64,000 nucleotides of DNA. It comes from Hansfordia pulvinata (taxonomy: Eukaryota; Ascomycota; Sordariomycetes; Xylariales). The position numbers and the translations under genes were made by a program. Shown in pieces: positions 45,825 to 56,624 of the stretch (position 1 is its first letter; each line of letters begins with the position of its first letter). The stretch spans positions 2,356,001 through 2,420,000 of the forward strand of contig BJKQ01000001.1 of assembly GCA_006538405.1 (NCBI GenBank). The letters run 5' to 3'. The notes beneath the pieces are model-generated. The model had not been told where the DNA came from and did no database searches. It was given only the letters and a program-made list of their open reading frames with translations.

Positions 45825-48800
45825 CTAAACTGCTTGGCTGTAACCCACGCTAAGGCGCCTGCGACCATAACGATACCATTTGCGTAATTCGTCCGCGAAG
45901 AAGACGGTGGAGGCTAGCAGAGCTAGTCGAATGAGATCCAGAGGGGCGAGTGCCTCGGTTTGGAAGGTCTCCTGCAGCCAAGGGAAGTAAACAACAAGTA
46001 GCTGCCCCGCAATGCTGAGAGACACAGCCCAGGTGAAGAGACGGTTCGAAAGCAGGCCCACCTCACCTCGCAGTATCGATTTGGTCTCGCTGCGACACGC
46101 CAGTGCGTTGAACATGTCGAATAGCACGAAGCACGTAAAAGTCATTGTAGTGTCGCGCCGGTCGACGGCCCCGTCTCCCATCTGCTGCGTATAAACTAGC
46201 ATCGTCCCCAGTGTGATCACTGCTGCAGACATCACCACTCGCTGCAGCAACGCTCGTGTCAAAACCGGTTCCGTCCGCGACCGCGGCGGGCGCGACATCA
46301 CATCCGGGTCCACCCTTTCGACGCCAAGCGATTGTGCCGGCGGGCCATCCATGATAACGTCTGCGAGTCAGGTCAGTCGAGTTTCCCGAGCTTATGGTAT
46401 CTCAAACGGCTGGGGAGAGGGTTGAAAGGGAGGGAAAGGGGATAACCTACTGATCCAAAGAATCTGCATCGCGTTCAAGGTGTCTTGAGACCGATGCAGG
46501 TGCAGAGGAAGACCAGCGTCAAACTGGCAACGCTGGTGCTCAACTGGAATGTGATGAAGTTCTGGATGTTATTGAAGATGCCCTTGCCCTCTTCGATGGC
46601 CCGCAGAATGGTGGAGAAGTCGTCGTCCGTGAGAATCATGTCGGAAGCCTCCTTGGCAACATCCGTGCCGTGAAGACCCATGGAAATGCCAATGTCGGCC
46701 TTTTTGAGAGCGGGAGCGTCATTGACACCGTCGCCTGTCATGGCGACAATGTCGCCACGAGACTGAAGTGCCCTGACGATCTTCATCTTGTGATCCGGAT
46801 TGGTGCGCGCGAAAATTGTCGTGTTCTGCATGGCACCAGCCAGCTCGTATTCCGACATGGCATCGACCTCGTCGCCCGTCAAAACGGGATGGACCCCCGC
46901 TGAGCTTGCCGAATGCTCGCGCGGGGCAGCTATTTGCATACCAAGCTGCCGGCCAATCGCGTGGGCTGTGGTTGCGGCATCGCCTGTGATCATGATGACT
47001 TTGACGCCACCTCGCATCAGTCTCCTGATCGACCGAGCAACGCCAGGGCGAGGCGGGTCGCTCATGCCGACAAGACCTGCAAAGGTCAGACCCTTGTAGG
47101 TCTCCTCATTATAGGACAACGAAGGGCTCTGGCTGCCCTCGGCGGGAGTGCTGCTTCGCGTATTTGGCGTCATGCTGGCCTTGTTACGGCTAGGCTTTCC
47201 AACACCTCCGCTGGCGAAGGCTAATACGCGAAGCCCCTTTTCTGCCATTTTCTCTGCTGCCTGAAGCGCTTCCTGCCGACGAGTACCGTCCAGAACCACC
47301 TCGCGGCCATCGCCCGTCAGATATGTGTCGCAACAGTTGAGGACCCGGTCAATAGCGCCCTTCATGTAGGCATAGTCTCGACCTCCGTCGGCATTGGCTC
47401 CAATGACGACGCCCATCCATTTTCTCTCAGAGCTGAAAGGCGTCTCGGCTGTTCGTGGCCCGATAGAGTCCCGCACGTCGTGCTCCTCAAATCGATCCAG
47501 AAGGTCAAGCATCGCAACGTCCGTGGGCTGTCCGGTCCAGCGCGAGTGTGCAGAGAAATCCTTATTTTGGCTGTCGGAAAGAACTGTCTTGGCACCACGA
47601 ACGAGACGTCCGTCGTTGGCGATGTTGCCTGTTCGCAATATTCGAAGAATCGCCGGTCCGGGTTCTCCGGACAGAGTCTGGCTCCCTGCTTCGACGTTGA
47701 CAGGTTCCTGTTCTCCGAAATACCACATGTTGGCGATAGTCATGTGGTTCATGGTGAGCGTCCCCGTCTTGTCTGAGCAAACAACATTGACGGAGCCAAG
47801 AGTCTCGACGCTGGGCATTTTGCGGATAATTGCATTATGCTTGGCCATGCGATGTACACCGAGAGCCAAGGTCACCGTCACGATGATGGGCAGACCTTCA
47901 GGAATGGCAGCAACAGCGAGAGAGATGGAGATGGTGAATATTTCCAGGATCCCTTTGCCTTGGAGTAGTCCAACAAGCGATATCAAAGCGATGATACCAA
48001 AAGAGATCTTGCTGAGCTGCGAGCCCAGCTCGTCCATGTTCAGTTGCAAGGGCGAGCGAGGGCTCTCCGTTCCTGAAACACTCGTGGCGATGGTCCCAAA
48101 ATGCGTATCGCCACCTGTAGCGAAGACGATGCCCTGCCCGTGACCTGACCTGACAAGTGTGCCCATGTATGCGATATTGTTGGGGGACTGCTTCTGAGTG
48201 TCTTCCCGCGCGGGACCGTCGTAGGACGGGGGTGAAAGAACAGAGGGACTCGGGTTGCGCATCGTTGTGTGATCGAAGTAGGACGGCGTCTTTGGCTCCT
48301 TAGTGCGGACATCCGCCGTCACACGCACCGGCTCGTTCTCGCCTGTCAGGTTCGAAGCATCGATGGTAAGGTCGGCAGCCTTGGTGACGCGAATATCCGC
48401 AGGTATCCGATCACCGGTAGTGAACATGACCAGGTCTCCGGGGACCAGCTGGGCAGCCATGACCTTGGATGAGGAGACCCCCATCTGGTTCTCTGCAGGC
48501 GTGTCTGGCCCCATGTCGGGAACACTGGAGCCCACATCATCAACGGCCGGGGGCCAAGAGGCATTCTTGGGTCCATTCGGTGGCTTCGAGGGTTGAGCCC
48601 GAACCAGGTGAGCATGGTTGGGTACCAAATGATCGAGGGCCTCTATAGACTTTTCGGAGCGGTACTCCTGGACGAAACCAACTGTGATAACGATTGTGAC
48701 CGCAACAGTAATGCTGATGGCGTCATCGAGGTTGCCGACGAGGACGGAAGCCAAGGCGGAGACAAGGAGCAGAATGATGAGAGGCTCTTGAAACTGCTTG

Positions 48801-49201
48801 AGAAAGCGCAGCCACAGGGGCTCGGGCGGTTCGTGCGGGATCTCGTTGGGGCCGTAGTCGCGAAGACGGGAAAGAGCCTCAGTGGGCGTCAGGCCATGTG
48901 CGAGGTTGGTTTTCAAGTGTGAGGCGGTCTCGCTAGGCGTTAAGGAGGAGTAGCTCTCAGCCACCGTCTGCTAGCAGTTAGCTTTGCACATACGCAGGGA
49001 ATAATAGAATCGAAGGGACGGTATCTTTCTCACTCTTGACTGTGCCGAGGTGGTGCGGACGTGGCCATGAGGCCTCGCCTTGGACCGGGCGCGACTAAGC
49101 TCGCCCTCGTAATCATGATCCGAGGCGCCATCGATCGTAGGGATGGATAGGGGCAAAAGCGCGTCGCGATCACTGTTCTGGCCTTGGAAGGGCCACGGCA
49201 T
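45825..49201 (-). CDS. PMR1: P-type Ca2+/Mn2+-ATPase, Pmr1-type (one frameshift)
   Basis: Golgi/secretory-pathway pump that moves Ca2+ and Mn2+ into the lumen. Exons 49201-49034, 48967-46451 and 46360-45825 give about 1073 residues after adding one base. Exon 1 encodes an N-terminal cytosolic extension ([19 protein letters not shown]). Motifs in order: [22 protein letters not shown] entering M1; actuator LTGENEPV, with Asn after TGE; M4 PEGLP; phosphorylation site [12 protein letters not shown] in the nucleotide domain; hinge [22 protein letters not shown]5 [21 protein letters not shown]; then M6 [23 protein letters not shown], whose Asn and Asp form the single ion site of Pmr1-type pumps. 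An insertion of about 60 residues ([10 protein letters not shown]...) precedes the actuator core. The frame breaks at about 46476-46482, between LKTP and LNAMQ. PMR1 rather than SERCA fits the length and the M6 motif. Confidence 0.92.
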
Positions 49202-52200
49202 GTTGAAGCAAGGCAGCGGAGCCAGCGGGAAGAGAGAGGGCGGGGGAGAGGGCGCGGGTGGTCGCAGTCGTCATCAAGCGTGGAGCGACAAGCAAGGCGA
49301 GACGTCTGGGGTCAATAGAGCGGCTGCGTGCAGGCTCCGAGGAACGATTCTTGGTGTCAATCGTGGCTATTTGATACACCCATCACTGGCGACGGTGGTA
49401 GTGAAAGGAGGCAGCACGGGCAAAATTAGGTCGCGTGTTGGTCGGGTCAACGAATCATGATTCCCAGGGTATTCTATAAGCTCGGGCACAGGTGTCGTAG
49501 TGCAAGGCGGTTCCAAGTGCGCCGTCGTTCGGACAAGAGTTGAGAAGGCCTGCGTCGTAGCGTTGTCGTCCAGTTTGACGCAGAAGACAAAGGGAATCGG
49601 GCGTGGTCGCTGCTCCTGTCGTGAGAGGGAAGGTGGAGGGCGGTTTGGGTGATGTCGTTGGTGGGTTCGCTCGATCGCAATGAAGATGCCAGATTCGAGT
49701 TTACGGAGCTCCTAAAATTATCCTTGTCGCCCAGCTTAAAACGGATCCAGCTAGGGACTTGTTGTACAATGGCGTGAATGGCACGATTGGATATCGGTTC
49801 TAAGCGGTGGCAATGCCAGAGTTAGCCAGGGCGTGCCAGATGCCTCCCTGGACGGTTCGCACTGCTTCCATGTCGACTTTCCAAACCGTCCAATTATTTC
49901 CCGTTCACTGGAGAGGCACATCAGGTTGACGTGCAGGGATGCTCGTCGGAGAGGTAGGCACTCCGTTTTCCCCATCCGTGTCAGCCATCCAAAAGCACAA
50001 ATACCTACGGTAGGTACCGCGTCCGCCGGCAGTAAAGGCGATTCTTTCATATTGTGGAGGCTAGTCTGCAATTGGTCATGATCAGATATCATGAGAGATA
50101 CGGACCTCTCACTTTCCCAAACCTACAATTAGGTCGCGCACAGGCTGGGGCGCGTGTCTTGAATCTTCGCGACTCGAGTACCGGGCTTGCCTTTTGGCGA
50201 CTGTCCCTGAGGGCTGACGATCCCGTCATGGACTGTTCCAGTCCTAGCTCGGAGCAATCCTCATCTGTTACGCACATGGGTTTCCCTCGAAGAGATCTCT
50301 CATCTGCGCGTACCTGCATCTCCGCGCTTTGCCTGTGCGAAGGACGCTGGGCGCGAGACTGCAGCTACAAACCGATCGGGCTCTACCAACAGAATTCATG
50401 CAACTAAAAGAATACAGCCGCTGAGACCTCAGACCTGACTGCGCATTGAGGGCAGCTACCAGATATGTGGCTGCGTGGCCATCAATATTGCCCCGCCTCC
50501 TCGACCAACGTGGGCTGAAGAGCTTGGGGGGGGGCTTCTGGAATGAATGGCGCGGGAGAGGCGCGGTGGTGTCGCGTCAACCTGGCGCAAATGAATGCGA
50601 CGTTGGAGCACGTTAGGTACCTACATGTAGTGAAGTCATTACCTACCCATGGACGCTTGTACTCATGCGAGTATGCATTGATCGAGACTCCTGTCAAGCT
50701 GTGCCAGCGAAATTCTGTATCATAGCCGGTCCTCCGCAGCTTGACATGGACAGTCGACTCGCAGATGGTCAGTACTATGTAGTCGTTGCTATCTATACCT
50801 TACACACAACAGCTCTTTGTGCGGAACGACGCCTCGAGGTACTCGTACGGGAGCTCATACATATCAGCGCCCCACAACCTGGGAGGACGAATGCGCTCCC
50901 GGCCGTGTAAGTCGCGTTGCTCGGTTATCTACATAAGGCTTTGGTCATGCATAAGGCGGGTCGACTCTGGACACCTGGGATGGTTGCTCGGCCGGGTCTC
51001 CGACCCAAAAAGGCCGGTGCATTGCTGGTCTTTCACTCGCCCTAGCGAAGTACCGCGCTAGCTGTATCAACGTCTCTGTCGATGATCGGCGCGGTCCCCC
51101 AGCCACATGATTTTCATGTCCGGCCCACTAAGCTAGCGTCGGATAATCTCCTCCGAATCCATTTTCCGGTGTCTTTGACCAATGGCAAGCATGGCTTTTG
51201 CCCCAGCCACATCAATTCTCGCCTGACGTCGCTGTAGCTTGTTACTGAAGCGACCAAGGGACAGGTACCTGCCGCCGGGCTCGGCATGACACTCAACGGG
51301 CGGGGCGAGGACTCGCTGTCGCATGCAGACGTGCGCAATCAGCCAGGTCACCCCATCGCCCCCCCTTCGTGTGCATCCCCTCTCTTAACCCGTTTCTCTC
51401 CTCTAAACCAATCTCTACTCCGACCAATCTCTTTCCCTTTTTTTGCGCCCCAAGCACTGCTAGAAGTCTCACGGCCACGCCTGCTCCCACCCAAAGCGAC
51501 GTCGCAGTCTTTTTTGCTGCTGCTGCATGAAATTGCTTCACTCTTCGCGCATCTCTGCCACAGTTCGCAATTGCGCGCGCTTTCGAACGCGACGCCCGAG
51601 CGTCAAAGCGTGTGATTGAAATCTGGTCTGCGATCGGGCTGCGTCGCAAACGGACGGACTGGCGGACTGGATCACACCCGCTACCCACTACCGTCGGTCT
51701 GCGCGACGTCCGTCTACCAGCTCCAGTCCGCACCTCGGTCGTAACTGGAGTCCCTCGATACCCTGCTAAGCCAGGCCCTTCCGACCTGAGAGCCGCCTAG
51801 AAGCGCCTGTGTAGGCTCCCCAACCGGCGCTCCGACGAGACCCCGGTACATTTCTGGCTTGGACCCACCCAAGTACTGATGTACATCTGCTAGCGCCTAC
51901 CGTCCCAGACGCGCTTTCTGCTGTTGTTTACCGTCGCCCGTCGCCGCCCTCCGCCTTGCTTCCTCCACTCCCTCTCTCTCTTACCTACCACCGCATTTCA
52001 TCATTGCTGCCACCACCTTCGATCATCCCGCCACCCTCGACAACTCAACAACCGCAACGTAGCTGCGAACTTTGCCCCTCTACAATTCCGGTGCAGCACC
52101 TCTACATTGTCGTTGCCGCTTTCTCGCCACATTGCTTCTTGCGCATTTGCTGCCGCCTGAAGCCTTCCGGACGCACTGCGCGAAAGCTCAACTGCGCGTC

Positions 52201-52328
52201 CTCGTCGCGACTCGCAAACCCATGCTCGCCCGGGCCTGTGCCCTCTAAAGCACCCAAACGTCTTCGAGCAACACTCAAACACAACCTAAGGCTGCTTTCT
52301 CCCCACTGGTCTTCGCGTCGCTGCCGCG
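49202..52328. other. Divergent intergenic region between PMR1 and RAD21
   Basis: 3.1 kb without a supportable gene. One motif copy lies at 50840-50847, with TACCTA/TAGGTA patches around 50003-50020 and 50612-50650. The last 900 bases are C/T-rich and suit the promoter and leader of RAD21. Confidence 0.5.
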
Positions 52329-54342
52329 ATGTTCTATTCGGAGACCCTGCTGCAGAAGACCGGGCCTCTGGCTCGCGTCTGGCTGTCAGCAAACCTCGAG
52401 CGCAAGCTCTCTAAGACTCACATTCTGCAGTCCAACCTGCCCGACAGTGTCGATGCAATCATAACGCCCAACCAGGCGCCCTTGGCCTTGCGCCTGAGTG
52501 GTCAGCTGTTGCTTGGTGTGGTCAGAATTTACAGTCGCAAAGCTAGGTATCTTCTCGACGACTGCAACGAGGCTCTGCTCAAGATCAAGATGGTGAGTAT
52601 ACCGTGCTCTCATCAGACCCCACATGGCCCAGCTAACCCCTTTTCCAGGCTTTCCGCACCACTGGAAACAACGATATGCCCGAGAATGTCAACCACCCCA
52701 ATCGCGAGGCCAACATGCTTCCCGATCAGATCACATCGGCAGACAACCTCAACCTTCTGCCGGCTTTCAGCTCTGCTCTCCCCAATGCGGATGACCTCCT
52801 CAGCCAGATGGAGGATGTCACATCCGCCACCCCCGCTACCGGCAGCACCACTCGCGGCCGCGGCCGACCAAGTAACAGGGACATTAACCTGCAAGAGGAC
52901 TTCAATAACAGCCAGTTTCTCCAGCCTGAAAAGCCTGATGACGACGAGCTAGCTTTAGAGAACAACGATGACCTCGACCTCGACCTGGACTTCGGCATGG
53001 ATCTGGACGACGATCGCACCCGCGTTGATAAGAGCATTGAAATGGGACGTGAAGCGCCTATGGCCCGAGGCATTGAGGACGACCTCATCAGTGAAATGGA
53101 CATCCAGGCTCCCTCCAAGGGTCCGATCGACCCCTCCATGAACCTCGACTTTGGCGACGACGGTGTGCGTATTGCCGACAACGATGGCGACATCATGATG
53201 GGCGACGACGACCTGGACTTTGGCGTGGACCAGTCGGCCATGCCCGAGGCTCAAGTACCCATGGACCGCGCGCGTATCTCCGAGTCGCCTCTTAGCGATA
53301 TCGACGAGGACCAAACCCGCGACTTGGAAGAATGGCGCCGCCTCAACAACACAAGTATCTACGAACCTGGCCAGGAGCAAGACGAGGAGGAGCATGAGCC
53401 GATGCCCCAAAAGAAGTCCAAGAAGAAGAGGGTATTTGGCCTCGACGCTGAAACCCAGCTCAGCAACTCGCATCTCAAGGACCAACAGATGCACCACGCC
53501 AACATCCTGAGGAAGCCCAACTTCATCTCGCACGACGCCTACCTGCTGGCTCTGCTCGAGCTCAAGAACAGCGGCAGCTTCGTATCCAACATTATGGGTG
53601 ACGGCCGCAGCAAGGCTTGGGCTCCTGAGCTTCGGGGATTCTATCATTGGACTCGCTCCGGTCCCTCAACGACCTCAAGCGCAAGAGAGACAGCGGCATT
53701 GCGGACGTTGGCAGTGATGGTGAACATAACGTTTCCAAGTCGCCCCGCCTGGAGCTTGACGAGGACGACACCGTTATTGCCCCCGATGGCGGTGTTGGCG
53801 ACCAAAGTGTGGCTGCCGATGGCACCATTGTCGAGATCCCTGCCGATGACGGCATTGTTGACATGGACGACGACACCCATCAGCCTCGCGAAAGCAGCCC
53901 TCATGCGGCTGCTTTCGATGAGACGAGTGTGCCCATTGTTCACCCTGAGGACAGTGGTCCCGTCTCCTTGGGCACGAAGCATGCCGTGCACGTGCTGCGA
54001 GACCTGTTTGGCGCCGAAGCCGCCGAGAGCGAGGAGAAGCGCAAGAAGTCGTCTGTCGTCTTCCAGGAGTTGCTGCCCGAGAAGCGCACCACCAAGGCCG
54101 ATGCGACCAAGATGTTTTTCGAGTGCCTCGTCCTTGCCACCAAGGACGCGATCAAGGTCGAGCAGAAAGAAGGCTCGCTGGGTGGCCCTATTCGTGTCCG
54201 CGGCAAGCGAGGCCTGTGGGGCGCCTGGGCCGAGCGTGAAGCCGGCGGCGAGATTGCGAACCAAGACGAGGAGGAGCCAGCCGAGCAAGCAGCAAACGAG
54301 GCTCAGCCCGCAGCGCCGCGACCTGTTGCTGCTGCTGCGTGA
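52329..54342 (+). CDS. RAD21: Cohesin kleisin subunit Rad21/Scc1 (one frameshift)
   Basis: Kleisin that closes the Smc1-Smc3 ring and is cleaved by separase at anaphase. Exons 52329-52592 and 52649-54342 (GTGAGT...TTCCAG) give about 652 residues after adding one base. The N-terminal kleisin domain starts MFYSETLLQKTGPLARVWLS and continues with KLSKTHILQSNL and GVVRIYSRKARYLLDDC, the Smc3-binding helices. The middle is acidic and probably disordered, with DxDxDFGMDLDDD and a Lys-rich KKSKKKRVFGLDAETQL. The C-terminal winged helix (SVVFQELLPEKRTTKADATKMFFECLVLATKDAIKVEQ) contacts the Smc1 head. The frame breaks at the G run 53634-53637; after one base the text runs LRGILSLDSLRSLNDLKRKRDSG-like sequence. 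The N-terminal and C-terminal domains fit mitotic Rad21 better than meiotic Rec8. ArgGlu-type separase sites were not assigned. Confidence 0.92.
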
Positions 54343-55055
54343 ATTGGACATTAGCGTTGTTTGCATTCCTTGTTTCCAATCTGCCATGCACGCATAGGAT
54401 GCGAGCGCGAGCTATGTTGGTATTCTTGTACAAAGTGTTTTGCACTGCTGGGTTACTACTACATTTGGGGGCTATCGTTTCGTCATCACGTTACGGTATG
54501 AGGCGTTCCGGCGTATGGAGAGGCGGAAGATACCACTGCTACGGGTATTGCGGATGTCAAAATTACGCTGGGGTTCATGTGCTTGGGTCTTGGACGGCGG
54601 TCCATGTTGTGTTTATTGCATTCATTGCAAGTAGGTAGCCTTGACTTATCCATAGATCCGTATTCCTGGACATGGTGCTTAGGTAGTAGGCAATGTTGCC
54701 ATAATGTCAGCGAGAACCGCTCCATTTCAAACCATAACACAACAACTGCTTCAGCGTGCCTTTTGTGACTCAATCATTGAAAATATGTAAAACTAGCCAA
54801 ACCCCGATATACCCATCCTGTGGGGCACGCACTGAATCATCTTACGGCCTTAAGAGTAAGCCCAGGAGTCATTTTGCGCTCTGGACGCCTACTTACCCTG
54901 AATGATCATATCAAGTGGTAGGTCGGCAGGGCGCATCAAGCTTTTGCTCGTTAAGCACACTACGCGCGCTACATCGCGGAAATAGCGCCCCGCAACACCT
55001 CGTCCTCTTCGACCTTGGCCAAGAGCGACAACCAGATGAGGCACGGACGGTGTTC
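54343..55055. other. Convergent 3' intergenic region, RAD21 and rhodopsin-domain gene
   Basis: About 710 bases between facing stop codons. No gene is seen. Open frames on both strands are short and without recognisable features. Confidence 0.5.
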
Positions 55056-56624
55056 TCAACTCCCCCTTCCCTGAGGGACAGATACACCGCAGTGTGACCC
55101 CCCACCTTGGTCCTCGGAGTCGGCGTCCCCGCCGCCGCCAGACGTGAGCCTCCATATCCTCTCTGCGCTGCCGCCAGCCTCGCTGTTGCTGCCGAGCGGG
55201 GTGTGCGTCCGGGTGTTTCGGGTGGCCTTAGAGGAGGTATGGCTCGACAACGATGAAAACGAAGGCGAAGGGCACGATGAAAGGTCTCCCAGGTACGCCG
55301 CGTCGGGGTGGGTGGCTGGGGGAGTCCAGCCTAGGCTGAGCCGCAGGTCGCTGTCTCTACCTTTGCTGCTGGCCCCTGCTGCGTCTACCACCGTTGGCGA
55401 TGGTGATGTTTTCTCCGCCGTGGGGGTGCCGCGGTTGCCCGCGGCGAATCCGAGGGAGGCGGCCAGGAGATCTAGGGCCTGGCGGAGAAGCGGGCGGGCC
55501 GCGACCAGCGCGCCGGCCAGCAGGGCGAGGAAGATCTCGATGTGCGACCACAGCGACAGCTGCAGGTTGTTCAGCTGCTTGGGGAGGGTCTTGCCGGTGA
55601 GGTCATGCTTGGGCGCCTGCACTTGGTATTTGAGTCGGACGACGGTGGATATGCTGCTTCTGTAGAAAGAGGGGGAGTTCAGTCCAGGGGCTGTCAGCTT
55701 CGTCCCTGTGCCACACGGGCATGGCTCGCAGTTTTGCCATCCTGGGCAGTTATGACCACTGGAAAACTATCACAGTATGGGGTTTGTAATCTCATGGGAG
55801 GGGAAAGAAAAAGAGAAATCTTACAACAAGCCCAAGCCCAGCAAGCCGACCAGACCGGCCTTGGCACGGCACCTCATCTGCACGTTCCAGAGGAAGCCTA
55901 CGGGCAGGAGCGAGAGAATCCAGTTGGTCATGATGTCGATAAGAGAGAAGGCGACGCTCACGAGCTTGATGGTTTTGACCGCCACGCATCTGCCCTCGCC
56001 CTCGCCCCACGAGAAGGGGACAGGGCGGCAGTTGGCGAGCAGGAGCCCGATCATGGTGACGGCAATGACCTGGCACAGAAGCACGATGGCGACGATGACC
56101 CGGCGGTACAGCGGGCGCACGTTGATGCGAAAGAGCATCAGGGCCACGCTCAGCCTTATCAGGGCGGCCGTGGCGATGTATGCCAGCTCGGCGAGGAAGA
56201 GGAACTACGGAGGCCGTTGCGTGTCAGTCAAGTACAAGTCCCAGATTCATCGGGTCGGTGCCTGTCTGTCTTTCTATCGTTCTACAAACATGAAGAGAGG
56301 CCTACTGACCTTTGCGCCCTGCTTCTTCAAGTCCAGAGTCGTCTCCGGGACGACGCCGAAGCCTGTTCGGACCACTATCAACGTCATACCGCAGTACACG
56401 GCGAACACGATCTGTCGTGCGGGTAAGCCGAGGGACTCTTGCGATCTCAGCGTGAGAGGAGATGGAGGGTCTCAAGGTAGGCGCACATATGTGACGCAGT
56501 AGGCTGCATCATCGTAGCCGAGCGATCTCATGCGGTACCGCGTCCACAGCCGCAGGCCCACGGATATAGTAGTGGCGGCCAGTCCGGCCACAGTGATGCC
56601 GGTGATGCTGTTGGTCAAGTCCAT
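55056..56624 (-). CDS. Rhodopsin-domain (SAT4-type) integral membrane protein with long tail
   Basis: Second fungal rhodopsin-domain protein. Exons 56624-56487, 56411-56310, 56204-55825 and 55659-55056 keep one open frame of about 407 residues. It starts MDLTNSITGITVAGLAATTI (span I) and YRMRSLGYDDAAYCVTY, where the 'DD' after helix I is a family feature. Later come IVFAVYCGMTLIVVRTGFG, FLFLAELAYIATAALIRLSVALMLFR, CQVIAVTMIGLLLANCRPVPFSW with a downstream RCV (Cys pair), VAFSLIDIMTNWILSLLPVGFLW, the basic loop MRCRAKAGLVG, and a last span IEIFLALLAGALVAARPLL. The C-terminal tail of about 150 residues is Ser/Thr/Gly-rich (SSLSSHTSSKATRNTRTHTP) and probably cytosolic. Function unknown. It shares the domain but not intron positions with the gene at 21.8-23.0 kb. 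Confidence 0.85.

Noticed and set aside
47394..48143. 249-codon plus-strand frame
   Set aside because: Antisense to PMR1 exon 2, whose P-type ATPase motifs are unmistakable.
5116..53637. Programmed ribosomal frameshifting or pseudogenes as explanation of the broken frames
   Set aside because: The sites share no slippery heptamer, occur in unrelated genes and all need one added base; nine lie at G/C runs. Undercalling is simpler.
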